Part shown: positions 46,763-58,440 of the stretch, one piece after another | Layout of the letters: each line of letters opens with the position of its first letter | Numbering within the stretch: the first letter of the stretch is position 1 | NCBI GenBank assembly: GCA_003586115.2 | Contig: QVOM02000053.1 | Coordinates: 6,305,316-6,369,315, forward strand | From: Salvator merianae | Lineage: Eukaryota; Chordata; Lepidosauria; Squamata; Teiidae | Reading direction: 5' to 3' | Length of the DNA: 64,000 nucleotides | Translations under genes and position numbers: made by a program | The notes under the pieces: generated by a model | Told to the model about the DNA's origin: nothing | The model's database searches: none | Seen by the model: the letters and a program-made list of their open reading frames with translations, nothing else

Positions 46763-48727
46763 AAGTCAAGAGCATGTCAGAGGTTAAAGCACTTTATTAG
46801 AAAATTCTGTGATTGCATTAAAAAAAGGAAGTAACATTTTACCACCCATGTAAAAGAAAACTATGTTATGCAAGGAACAAGCGCATTTCAGTTATTTGCC
46901 TTATGTTATTTAGTAGTCTCAGGCAAACCATAGTCGCTCTGTTTCCTTATTACTGAAGGTTGCAGGTGCAGGTGCTGACCCACCTTGAGAAATATGTTGC
47001 TCAGTGTTTTGGAAAATCAAAATCTATTCAGGTTGCTTATGTTGTCCATACAGAACAGTGTTTTGAAGGACGGCCAGAGGACTGTCCTACAGAGAACTAG
47101 AAGATGTCCTCTGCTTGAAGTGATGTCTCATTTATAGAGCAGTGTCATCAGAATCTTGACTAGGAAGCTCCATATTACTTTAAAGTGTCTAACTACAGAA
47201 ATGACAAAATGACATTTTTTCAGCTAAAATAAGGAAAAGAAAAACCCTAACCAATAATAGATTTTTTTGACTGAAGGGATTGCAGTTGACCTTTCTCTAA
47301 TATTAAAACAAATCTGTAGGCTTAAATATGCTCAGACAGTCTCTTCTCCATAGGATACGTGTCTTTAGTCCTTCGCTCTGAGGTTAAGGTAAAAATAACA
47401 GTTGCAGCATCGTGAGCAGCAGTAGCAACAGGAGATAATCTGCAATGGCAACACTGTGGTGTTGTGATGCACCATGACTGTGCAGGGTCTGCAAAGTATT
47501 GCATACTTATGGCACGGTGAGTGGCTTGGAAGAATTTAAGGTCTGCTGACCCCACCCTCATCCAGCACGTATTCCAACCTTGAATCTCATTAGAGTGCTG
47601 TAAAGACAGAACAGAAATAAGTGCTATGACAACACTTATTTCCACTCTTCCAGTGCTACCACTGCTTCCCCTCCTGCAGACTTACCTTAGTCCATGTTCT
47701 TTGGTGAAGCTTGCATGGCCTTGTTTCATCAAACACAGGCAATGGGCCACTTCCAGGGCTACTTCCCATGTTTTAGAAAACTGTCCTGGCTGGAAACTTT
47801 GCAGCCGAGGAACAAAAGTTCCCCGGCTATGGAAGTGGCAGCAGGTATATGAATATCATGCCACTGCATTTAAAAAAAATGCTGTGACATTGTTCTTTGT
47901 GTGCTGGGCTCCAGCCAGCATGCAGAACCTGCCGACAACATAGAGCCAGCATATAAAAAGTTTGCCTTCAAAATGCTTACAAGCTCTTGCCTTTGAAATG
48001 ATTTCTAAGATCACATTTGTTTCCAGAGTTTCTGGACTGGGGCCAAGCTATTCTAAATGTAAGAAAAGCAAGATGTCCATCACAATTCTAAGTACAGGCA
48101 GGCTCCTACTTAATCTCCAGCATTTTTTTTATTGCTATTATTTGCCAAGGTCATAATAAAGGCATCTGTGATGGCTCTGTCAGTCAAAGCACTTTTGCTA
48201 TATCATCCTATCTTATTTCTGGTCCAATCTACAAGGAAAATAAAATTCATATTGGTGTAATTTCTTTCATGCAGTATGAAAATATGCACATCGTATGTTT
48301 GATGCAGCTGCTCCAGATCTATTCAGGCATGAAACATAGGCCTATGGGCAGGGAATGGAAGGGTTAGAGCAACAATATTATTTAAACTCAACACATTTCT
48401 CAAATGTCAAATATGATTTGCATTTCCCATGTTAGGGCTACTAAATTAACCAGAAATTGTAAAGCAGTAGCTATGGTATTAAGTAGAATAATTCTGATTA
48501 AATTAAATAGAATTATTATTATTGTTGTTGTTGTTGTTGTTGAAATATGGAAAGGAAACAAAATCCATATAGTTTCATTTAGATTTGTATTCCACAGTAT
48601 GCATTAAAAATGCCTCCATCTTCTGCACATAAATTTCAAAATTATTGGCAGAAATAGTTTAATCCTGGAGGGGCAATGGGTGAATATAATGGAATCACAT
48701 TAGTCCATCAATTTTAGGTAATTAATT

Positions 48728-48764
<37 letters not shown>

Positions 48765-49020
48765 ATCGATTTTATTTTTAAAAAAATGCCTTGATCTTGA
48801 GAAATATTGTCTGATGTCTTTAAAATCCTTTTCTTCTGTGCTTTATGGCAAGGAAGAACTATTACATCAATATAATTGGACTTTTCAGGCATGCAAGTGT
48901 ATATGATACATTAAGCAGCCAAGGTGGCAAAGTCAAAGTACTTGTAAAATGTTCAGAGTATTTCAGGTGAGGCTACGTAAATAACTTCTTATATTTAACC
49001 ATTTCTTCCTATTGAAAAAC
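46763..49020. other. Intron 1 sequence with microsatellites
   Basis: 47400-47950 is GC-richer with open frames on both strands and no recognised domain. 48512-48542 is (ATT)n then (GTT)n, and 48729-48761 is (GATA)n. Confidence 0.35.
48729..48761. repeat. (GATA)n microsatellite
   Basis: Eight perfect tetramer units. Confidence 0.95.
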
Positions 49021-49024
49021 TGTG

Positions 49025-49394
49025 TAGAGATGTACATGAACATAAAAAAAAAAACCAGCGGTTCAGTTTGAATTGAGATGTTGAGTTTGCTTCAAACTCA
49101 AACCAGGTCAAACAGTCTTAACCTGTTTCAGTTCAAAAACTGAACAGGTTTCTACCTGTTTGTTTTTAAAATTTAAGCAAAAATTTGCATTTAAAAGCCC
49201 TTTTTAAAGGCCCATTGTTTCAAATTTGAACTTGTTTGAATTGAACAGGGGTGTTTGGTTCATGCAAACACACCAATGATTTTCTTTGATTCAGATGGGC
49301 TCCATCAAAGAGGAGGTTGGTTCAATTCAAGTTTAAACCAGCTGGCACTCTGATTTGAATGGGTCTGAACCCAAACCAGTTTGGCACGTCCCTA
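49025..49394. mobile_element. Family A hAT-like MITE copy with diverged 8-bp duplication
   Basis: Starts TAGAGATGTACATGAAC and ends TTGGCACGTCCCTA. Flanks AAACTGTG (49017-49024) and GCACTGTG (49395-49402) agree at 6 of 8. The interior contains TAAAAGCCCTTTTTAAAGGC as in the 34832 copy. Confidence 0.8.
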
Positions 49395-50005
49395 GCACTG
49401 TGTAAGTTATCTTTCCACTTTTATGAAGGATTTTCCTGAAATGCTTGGAGGGGTTTCCCTCTGTACCTTGATTCTAAAACTAAGTGGCTCTGCAAGTTCA
49501 AGGCATTTTTTTTTTTAATATGAAAAGAGATTTTAAAAAATGGAATGAAAGAGAGAGAGTAAGTTTGGTTTTAAAAAGAAATGGTGTCTTTTGCAATGAA
49601 CCATACGGTGTTCCAAGATCTTTCAACAGGAATCATGCAGTGATAGAGAAGAGGCGAAGCCATAAAAATATGATTTGTGCTAAGGAGAAAACTACATTAG
49701 CTTGCGCCCACCTCACCCCACCAGTCCCTGTTGCCTCTTTCTTGCAATGGCATTTGCTGCCCATTGAAAGAAGGAAGGAGATTTTCACTGATTCCCCCCC
49801 CCCCCTTATTTCTTCAACTATCTTATGCCTCTTACAAATCTGTTTGAAAACTTTGAGTGACCCTTTGAAAGCATGCCAGATGGTATGCAAGACTGCAGGA
49901 GAAATGCATAATTTACAAAAATCACCTCCTTTCCCTCTTGGCTAAGAGAGATTTCCCCTAGTTTAATGATGATCAGACAAAGCAAAACACACCACTGCAT
50001 CTCAA
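49395..50005. other. Intron 1 sequence without a named feature
   Basis: Includes an open frame on each strand near 49484-49945 with no recognisable domain, and a C run at 49794-49805. Confidence 0.35.
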
Positions 50006-50853
50006 GGCATTTCCACACTTGCCATTGCTATACTGGTACAAGGAGAGCCATGTTGGACCAGAATAAGCAATCTGTCCGAAGCTGGGATGGATTGCTCCAG
50101 GTGTGGAACAAGGCAGTCTGCATTGGGATGGGTTATTCTGTGCCTGTCCCTGTCCTGGCTGTAAAGCTCACACCACTTTCAGAGCCAGTATGTGCGGTCT
50201 CTGGAAGTGCTGAAAGCTAAGAATGAAGTTCCTGGCCTTCAGAACTCCCAGGGGACCCATTTCAGCAATGCACCTGAGATGTATGGGAAACATGACATCA
50301 CGGTCAGCTGTACATCTGTGGTCAAGAGTTGCATTCTATCTTCTCCAACAAATGGAAAACCCAGCAATTCAAGGAATAATCAACACAGTTTCCCATCTGG
50401 ACAGAAACGGAATATAAAGAACAGTTGAAGAGTCATGAGGTCTGATCCACCCATTTAGTAGAAGGGGAGAGGGAGATGGAGGGTTTTTTTTCCCATTTGT
50501 TAATTTCTTTTTATCATTGTATATTGTTTGAATTTTTTTAAAAATAAAATCAGCAGTGCACCTTGTTGCACAACTGAAATAGATCCCTGGTGGTATCCTG
50601 GACCATGGAGGTGTGACGTCCACACACTTCTGGGGTCCAGTATACCATCCTACTATGCTGGTAGACCTCAGCAAAGAGGTCTACAAGTGGACTGGAGGAG
50701 GATGCCTTTTTGGGTGCCTAGCTTGATCTATGCTTTGCCCTGTGTGGCTGGATCATACTAGGAGAGGAAAAGGCTTCCCTTAAACTGCATCAGGGGAAGG
50801 GGAACCCATAGACCCCTTCTTATTCCACACTACTGACAAGTGTGGAAAAGACC
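50006..50853. mobile_element. Possible non-autonomous DNA element with CACACTTG ends
   Basis: Ends GGCATTTCCACACTTGCC and CAAGTGTGGAAAAGACC are inverted over about 12 bases (TTTCCACACTTG). No target duplication is visible and the interior shows no transposase. Confidence 0.45.
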
Positions 50854-50904
50854 TTAACTTTAGGAAAATCAGCCATAAGTCAAGGCTGCAAAATCTAGAC
50901 TTTT

Positions 50905-51230
50905 GAGCCTTTCTACTAGACTATGAGCCTTTCTACACTTATCTTTGTTCTATATTAGGATTTCTCATGGTCCTCTTTGGGGCCTCATCGGTCCACATGT
51001 TATTGTGGACATGTGAGACCCTGCCTACCACTGAAATGTTCCATCTGCATAAGATAGATCCATATCTAGGGGTTCTAGATATTTAGATCTACCAGTGAAC
51101 CAGCACAGCCTAATCTGGAACATGGAGGTGTACAGGAAGCACACCTCTGTGTTCCGGACTACCAGGAGACCCATTTCAGTGGTGCACCAAAGCCCACCAC
51201 CAAAATGAGTTCCTTTGTGGCTATGAGGTC
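50905..51230. mobile_element. Fragment related to the family C/F terminus
   Basis: GAGCCTTTCTACTA and, 20 bases later, GAGCCTTTCTACACTT form a direct duplication; the second resembles CCTTTCTGCACTT. The interior (CATGGAGGTGTACAGG, GTGTTCCGGACTACCAGGAG) is not otherwise recognised. The right end is unclear. Confidence 0.35.
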
Positions 51231-53000
51231 AGAAATATTCATTCTTAACCCTTTGGAGCCCTCTGAGTTTGGCTCTGAAGGTCATGTACTGAATGGACGA
51301 TGCTGAATGGACACTGTGGCTCTAGGGTCACCTCTGACATGGCCTAAATGGACTGTGAAGATGTTGCCAAAGTGCCCCATGGTACACTGCATGAAATCTT
51401 CTAATCCCACTTGAAGAGCTCTCTGGCTTAAAAATTATGTATAGAACCCTTGACAAGCATTGGACAGAATACTATACAAGTTCACAAACCATTTGGTACT
51501 CTTTCCTACTATGATCATAATTCTATTCCAGTAACAGTCGTTAATTTCCCAATTCTTATTTATGCTTTATAATTAATTTGTTACTTATAAATCAGAGTCC
51601 TCTTTAGTCATAGAAAGATAGATATGCAAACATAGCTCTTACGATTGGTATGCATCATACTTCTCATAACCCATATTTCTCACTTTTCATTCCTGCCTTT
51701 TTCATGCATATGTCAAAGTGGGTTTTCTGGTCTACAAAAATCTTTGGGATGTGCTAGCCTTTATAAAGTTACCAGACTCTAGCTTTAATAAACTGGAGTA
51801 AATCTAAACCTGTGCACAATTAGCCCATTAAGCCCTGGGTTTGAAAAGTACAGCTATTTCAATGCAGTCCCAAACTACAAGCTGTGCCCAGATGAAGATG
51901 CAATTATATATGCATATTCTGAAAGCAGAACCAATGCAAGTCAATATAATTGTGTTTTGTGTAGGCATGCATAGAATTATGCAACAACTCTCTAGCTTGA
52001 AATCCTCTACCCTTTGGCTACAATTAAACTCCACTGAATACTGCAAGAAATCTAGGCATTTGTACATAGGTTTGTGCTGCTTAAAGCCTCTTTGAAATGA
52101 TGTCAGTGATTAGTTTCAGAAACAATAGCATAAGCTGTTTTGAATCTCTGTGGGGTGAAAATAATTTAGTTTCAGTCACTGGTGGAAAGGGGAGAAATGT
52201 TGCTCTTTCAGTTCGTTCTATTTAACTTCCAAGAGACTGATTGCATTTGATCCTATTCCCTATACTTAAGCAATATCTATAAATGCAACCCAGATGATGC
52301 CTATTCTTTTAAAGATCCACCTGTGGAGGGAATAAGTAACAATGTGTAGCAGGAGCTATTCAGACTTTGCACATGCCTGCCTATGGTTCATGCCAAGGAG
52401 ATCATGTGACCCAGAGAAAGTACTGATATAACTGGTCTCATTCAACTCAGTCTTACTCAACAGCAAGAGAGCTAAGGTTGCATGCTAGGGACATTTTGAA
52501 ATTCATCCATTTTTAGAGCTCAGCAGCAAGTTCCCAGGCTGCCACCTGTCTCTATAGCAGTGGCAGGAATTAGGAGCCTTGTCTGACTTGTGCTGTTCTA
52601 CCAGTCTAATGCTAGAGCAGCAGTCCTGGGTGCAGATTCTGTGTCCAGGCACAGGTCAGGGGTTGAGCAGATACCACACACCAAACCAGGACCTTGCAGA
52701 CACAAGGACCTTGCAGACACAAGGACCAGGGCAGACACCACGGTTCCAGCACACTGCTGCAACAGTTCCAAAGAACTGTACAGATGTTGCCAATATATCC
52801 AAGTTCTATGCACATGAATTGCACATCATTTCAGTTTCTCAGCAGGATCACACAGAAGCGATTGCAGATATGGAGACTGTAGAAAGCAGACTTCAGCTAA
52901 AGCTGGTCCCTGAAGGACAAAACAACAACCAACTTTGGAAGGCAGTAGACTTCCTCTTACTGAAAACAGTTAAACAAAGGGTGCTACAGCTGTAACTGGC
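51231..53000. other. Intron 1 sequence without a named feature
   Basis: Apart from the small tandem repeat at 52685, nothing is recognised. The open frames near 52580-52995 overlap on both strands and look incidental. Confidence 0.35.
52683..52730 (+). repeat. 18-bp tandem duplication
   Basis: GGACCTTGCAGACACAAG is present twice in a row, then partly a third time (GGACCAGGGCAGACAC). Confidence 0.85.
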
Positions 53001-53007
53001 AATAATT

Positions 53008-53082
53008 ATAGGATGGATCAGATGATCCTGTAGTTCTTTTTTTCAACCGTATAATTGTATGACTCTTATACATAGTTACTCT
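53008..53082 (+). mobile_element. LINE-like 3' end fragment
   Basis: GGATGGATCAGATGATCCTG, then TTTTTTCAACCGTATAATTG and TATGACTCTTAT, is a decayed form of the common GGATGGACTAGATGACC...CCAACTCTATGATTCTAT end. Confidence 0.5.
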
Positions 53083-53839
53083 CATTCGGCAACTAAAACC
53101 AGTACAACCATCTTTTGTATAGCAGGTCTCCATTCTACATCTTTGCTTTTATATAGTTGCCAAAAGTGACTTCACTTGTTTAGTGCAATCCAAAATCCCT
53201 GAAAAGTGAGGTTTGACCACTGAGGCTCTGTTGATTTATACTGATACACTTGGTGACTTGCCACCACTGGAACACGGGTAGACTGGATCTCTCTTCTGCA
53301 GTGCCACTGATTGGCATGCATTGATTGTCTGGGTCTTCTCTTTGCAGTGTCACTAGTCAACCAGGCCTCTATAGTTCCACTAGCTCCAAGGTTTTCATAG
53401 ATGGCAATACATACATAACAAGGTCTGGCATTGTATGGTGTTTTATGGGAACCAAAGCATAGTGTTTTACAAGGCATGAGTGTAGAACTTTTTGTCAGTA
53501 GCTATGCTTCCACTTGATCCAAAGGCTGAGGCAGATTATCCACATGAGTGTATGCTAATAAAAGTAACTTTCAGATGCTACCAAAGAAACAACCAGGTAT
53601 AAGCAAGAGAGGGGGATAATCAAATGACTGATTGCAAGGTTACGCATTTGTTCCGCTAAAAGGAACAACCTACTGTTCCTTACATTATTCGGATTTTCTT
53701 CACATTGAAAACCTCCCACATATATGACCTTGGTCCTTGCCAGTAGTAAGACAGCAGATTAGGACTACAGAAGTGGAATGTTGTCCCCTGCACTGCCTTT
53801 GGGAAAGCAATATCCAAATTAATAATGAGAGCAACCATA

Positions 53840-54300
53840 GGCCTATTCACACTTTGCACTAGCGAGCCACCAAGATGTTCACTAGCAAACTGCTTGAGCA
53901 CTTTGCAGAGGCCCTCATGACTGGGAGCAGCATATTTGTGCTCCCGATCACAACTAGATGTGGAGCACAAATTAGTGCTCCACAGCTTTACCAGGAGCTG
54001 ACAGTGCAAATGCAAATGTGCTGTGCTCAGTGACTGCACCTGTGTGATTGCACAATTGCACCTGTATGTGCCTGCATGCTGTACCACACTGCCAGTCACC
54101 ATGGCAGTAGCTGGACACTTCCTGGCTGCTGTTATGGTAAGGACTGAGCAAAGAGATCAGCATTCACACCACGAATGCTGGTATCCTGCTAATGGTAAGC
54201 ACTACAGCCATGCAGTGTGGACAGCGCCTGCACTGCATGGTCAATACCACCGTGAAATGTTCACAGTCAAACATTCCATGTTCGTAAGTGTGAAAACACC
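53840..54300. mobile_element. Possible non-autonomous hAT-like element
   Basis: Ends GGCCTATTCACACTTTGC and CGTAAGTGTGAAAACACC form loose inverted repeats like those of 43747. The interior is rich in TGCAC/GTGCA words. No clear target duplication. Confidence 0.5.
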
Positions 54301-54472
54301 CCAAGTTCCAAACCATGGGATATATCTCTGTGAGCTTTCCAGAGGTTAGTGGCTGGGCACTCTAAAAACACCAAGCACAAGCTCTACTAGATGAACCTTA
54401 GCCCTAATTCATGAAGTCTCCTTATATTTTTAAAAGACCAATGTACTTCCTCAATACAGTGTTTTTTTAATG

Positions 54473-54630
54473 TAAGCAGCTGCTTGGAAAGCAGAGAGTC
54501 ACAGGGTTGATTCCCAATGCTTCCTCAAAAGAGAGTCATGGCAGATCACTCCTATATGTCCATGAAAACTACATGAATGTTCCAGGTAGTCACCAGGACT
54601 CATCCCAACATAGTGGCATGAAACAACAAC
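54473..54630 (+). mobile_element. tRNA-derived SINE fragment
   Basis: AGCTGCTTGGAAAGCAGAGA, GGGTTGATTCCCAATGC (box B-like), GTCCATGAAAACTACATGAA and CACCAGGACTCATCCCAACA match a SINE family with the CATGAAAACCCCATGA / CCAGGACTCGA core. Confidence 0.55.
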
Positions 54631-54689
54631 AAAATGATATTAGATTAGGCAGACTAACTGTCCATTTTGGCGCTAGTTTAGCAGGACCT

Positions 54690-54835
54690 CAAGATCTTAA
54701 GAGTCTTTCTTGCCTTCTAAAACCTGATCCTTTCAAAATGAAACTGCCAGAGGCTGCATTAGCATCCATCTGCACACAAACTGTATTTTCTTCCCCTGGA
54801 AAACTGCATTATAGCCAGCTGAGAGCAGGGCACTC
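54690..54835 (-). mobile_element. Possible antisense tRNA-derived SINE
   Basis: CCTGATCCTTTCAAAATGAA, ACTGCCAGAGGCTGCATTAG and CATCTGCACACAAACT resemble the reversed form of a reptile SINE (GATCCTTTAAACTGGAAATGC...CTTCTGCATGCAAAGC). Decayed, so modest confidence. Confidence 0.4.
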
Positions 54836-57050
54836 AAACAGTACGTGACCTGGCCTCAGGTATAGCATGAAACACAGGCATTTTGCACTTGCTCTGCAGT
54901 GTAAAGGATAGCATATCATCCATCCGCTTTTGTGAAGATGTGTTCTCCCTGTGAGCAAGGAAAGGATTAAAAATGTTATTAGCAGTTTGCAGAGAAGCCA
55001 AGGTAGTAATAGAATGCTGAAGGTAACACTAGACAGACTGACTAGAAAGATGTTAATCCTGACAAACTGCCGAAGCGCTAGCCTGAACCACAGAGAGATT
55101 GAATTTGGTCTCCCCTGAGAGGACAAGCAATGCTGGTGGTAACAAAACAGCTTTTCAGAGTGGCCTAAAAAAGCAGCTGGGGCATAAGGAAGGACTTTCA
55201 AAAGAGCACCAGTGCCCTCTAGCGCACACATACCTCAGCTCCTAGAGAAATCGCTTGCTAAATATAGACACAGCTCCAGTTTTCCTGCTAATAGAGCCTA
55301 CAGGCATGCAACGTCTAGCAGTGCCTTCCAAAACACACAAGCCCATTATGAAAAGCAGTGTTACAGAAATTCATAAACATAGCAGGAGTAGTAAAATGCA
55401 CAAACTGTATTTAAAGAGCTTTTAACCCTTCACTTATATGGAGCCCTAAGCAAAACGATTGCTGTAGTGATTCCTGCCTGTCTGCCTTTCACTGCACTTT
55501 TAAAGGACAATAGTCCCTGATTCCTAGTTATTACGCTTCTGCCAAACATACAGGGAGGAATCCCACTGATTTCCTTGAAGGTTCTTCCAATTAAGCAAGC
55601 ACACTTTGCTCCCTAAGTTAACTGTCAGGCAACATCCCTAAATTAAAGAATATTTCCTTTATTTGCAGCCTACTGCCACTTATGTCTATTCAGAAGTAAG
55701 TCTCATTCCATACTAGTGGGTGAGACCTCCCCACACACACACAAATGTGCATAGAAACCTTTGGATTTTTACTCACTGATTTTGCTACTACTCCTTACCC
55801 AGGGAGTATTAATTTGGATATGGCATCTAACAGTTTACCAACATAATACTGTTTGGGCTGAGCAAAAATCCAGAGGTGATTCAGGAATCCACAGGCATCT
55901 GCTTAAAATGTTCACTGATGTGGAGACAGATCCAGAAGGAAAAGAACACAGAGGAAGACAAAAGGATAATATTTTTAAAAGGTTGATGGTACAACCAGAA
56001 GAGGCAGTGTAAGTGTGGAATAACAGCACCCAAGCATCTCCCTTGCCAAATGGGTTGTTCAGACTGGCTCCGTGTCAGTGAAGACAACCAAAAATTGTTG
56101 ATATGAAAACCTGCCTTTTCTTTGTCACAAAGAGGATGTTTAGCCAAACTCTCCATTTTCAGAGGGTGGGGTGGGGTTATGTTTGCTTCTTTTGTCAGCA
56201 GGGAGAAAATTTGTTTTATAAATACAGTGGTTTGGCAGAAGAGACTTCAGCATTCTTGGCATTTCTACAAAATCTTTTGTGCTGCATTACAAAGATCCAT
56301 ATTAAACAAGAACCTAAATTTCCAGTGGTGATGCTAAACACACAGCTTACCCAGTGCAATGACTGGAGATTTGTCTCACTATTGGAACCCTAACAAAAGA
56401 TTTTGGAATCAAACAAGAATCTTTGAGGAATGTGGCTTTTCTAAGCAATCATGCTTTTGGTTGTCATCGTCATTGTTATTATTTTATGGTTGTACTTCAT
56501 AACAATCATAATAAAATGAAAATAATAATAAACTGATAAACCTCTACTATATTTATTTTATTATGCCAAATAAGCTCTACTGTGTCTACTCAGAAGTAAG
56601 CAAGCTTTGGTATTACTCCCAAGAGAACCAAGCTTTTATTTGCAGGCTACCTTGTTTGATCTCTAGGCATAATTCTTTGACTAACTGAAGATCATTCCAT
56701 GTTATCTGGTTGAAATATGCTAATAGGCATTTATAAGGCAAGTGAGGGAAAATACATGTTTTACTGAGTTTTAAAAAACAAGAAGAATAATCCCTACAGG
56801 TATTCTACATGGTCACCACAGATTTATCCTATATGCCATTGCAGAACAGAAACCACTGCCGTCTCCTCATTCATCCTTCCCATACTAAGAAGAGAGAACA
56901 CCCCTGCATAGCTGCACATTAAGGAATTTCTTCCGCCATCCATTGACGTAGCTTATTCTAACAGCTCTTATGCTAATGAACCTGCCCAAATGTACACACT
57001 ATATGCATTTCTACAACGTCAGAACTGATGAGAAGCCTACCAGAGGTGCC
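54836..57050. other. Intron 1 sequence with fragments of a dispersed repeat
   Basis: 55675-55725 (TATGTCTATTCAGAAGTAAG, TCTCATTCC) and 56578-56650 (TGTGTCTACTCAGAAGTAAG) belong to the repeat at 43706. The rest is not recognised. Confidence 0.4.
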
Positions 57051-57054
57051 TAAC

Positions 57055-57485
57055 CCTATCAGTGTCTTTCTCTGGTTGTGTTAACAGGGGCTGGCTTTTA
57101 AACAGGAATTCTATAATGCACACAGTTGCAACCACGGAACATTAAGCATAGGGCTGAGTGGGTGGAACTCCTTGTTTTGCCTTTAAACTTGCACACCAAA
57201 ATCCCCTGTTTCGTAACTTTATTTGTTCCCAGGAAGTACTGAAGCAAAGCATGTCCTCACAGCATTCAACTTATTTCCCAGGGCTCAGCTCAGACTTAAA
57301 TATGCTGAAACAGCTTTCTTCTGCTTAAAACAAAAGAGAAAACAGAATCCTGCTCTCTGAAAGGCTGATTAATTATCTTGGTCAATATCACGAATGTACT
57401 CTGTTGAGAAGAAAGCGAAGGAAGATTACTCCATCTCAATGGCAAAAAAAATAATATTTCAACCAGCTTCACTTGCATTTGAACA
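57055..57485. promoter_or_regulatory. Candidate conserved non-coding element near the promoter
   Basis: Repeat-free and evenly composed, with TTTTGCCTTTAAACTTGCAC, GGCTGATTAATTATCTTGGT and AAATATGCTGAAACAGC. About 2.5 kb into intron 1. Texture only. Confidence 0.3.
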
Positions 57486-57689
57486 GAGCAGGCCAGCGCT
57501 CTTTAAACCATGCTTTGCATTGATTATTTTCAGCACCCCATTCCAAAACTTAGTGCCCTGACAAATCTTAACTGAGTAGAAAAGAGGCTCACTTTCCACA
57601 TACCCTCCCTAAAACAAAAACTAAAACCTTCTAAATAGTGCTTCTAAATCAAGGACGTGCATACAAATACCACCTCCACCACCCCCTGG

Positions 57690-57965
57690 GCAATCCGTGA
57701 CAGCCTTTTGGCTTGCCTACCTGAATCTATTGGAGTCTTTATTACATTGCAGTTTCATTATTAAGCCATTAAAATTATTTGATTTCTTAGCGGTGGATCA
57801 ATGGCCCGTGAAAATCTTATTGTGTCATCAAAATGAATCAACAGGATGCAGTCCGACGCAATGGAGTTCCAAGCCATGGGAATGTGGTCAAGAAAGACAT
57901 TTGAAAAAGCAAAACAAGCCAACACTTTGCTTGCCTGCCTCTGAATGAAATTAGGGGAAAAAAAG
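57690..57965. promoter_or_regulatory. Candidate conserved non-coding element near the promoter
   Basis: Contains TTATTAAGCCATTAAAATTA, GTGGATCAATGGCCCGTG and GTGTCATCAAAATGAATC with no repeat. An 83-codon plus-strand frame crosses it but has no recognisable domain and no splice logic. Confidence 0.3.
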
Positions 57966-58067
57966 AAAAATCCATCTTTGTCCCTGTTGGTTTAACCCTC
58001 TATCACATCACTGTACTGTCCTACATAAATAAATAAATAAGGCAAAACTGAATTTAAAAGAAAGAGA

Positions 58068-58094
58068 GGGGGGGGGATTTCCCCCCCCCCCCCC
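58068..58094. repeat. G9-ATTT-C14 hairpin
   Basis: Nine G, the loop ATTT, then fourteen C: a perfect stem of up to nine G:C pairs. An (AAAT)n run lies just left at 58026-58040. Confidence 0.9.
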
Positions 58095-58109
58095 ATCCTT
58101 TCCTCTGTG

Positions 58110-58440
58110 CCAACTTGGCTTCTCTCTGCTTGGAGCCTGGAGCTAGCCCAATAAATATTTAAAGGTACTGATGATAAATGGGCATCAGTCCAGAAGGTAA
58201 AGTTGTTTGCATGGTGATGTCAGATTGTAATATGGGCTCTTGGGAGGATTCCACACAGGAAGAGGTTTTCATTCGAAAAGTGACCGTTATGGAGCAGCCT
58301 TAAAGCTTGATTTATTTCACCTTCCTTGAGGCTGAGATTACCTATAGATCAGCCAAACAGCATAAAGGTTTTCCAGCCAAGGTACAAAAGAGACGCATCG
58401 TCCTCTCCGGGAGTACTTGGCGCGTCTGGCTGCAGGATGC
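58110..58440. promoter_or_regulatory. Candidate conserved element at the CpG island edge
   Basis: Contains AGCCCAATAAATATTTAAAG, GATGATAAATGGGC, GTTGTTTGCATGGTGATGTC and AAGTGACCGTTATGGAG. Repeat-free and next to the island. The call is inference. Confidence 0.35.

Noticed and set aside
49484..49945. 153-codon plus-strand ORF
   Set aside because: No domain or splice logic, includes a poly-T-encoded Phe run and an opposing minus-strand frame.
52579..52995. 138-codon plus-strand ORF
   Set aside because: It crosses a tandem repeat, overlaps two minus-strand frames and has no recognisable domain.
57697..57948. 83-codon plus-strand frame in a possibly conserved block
   Set aside because: No domain and no splice acceptor or donor that would make it an exon. 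A non-coding element is the better reading.
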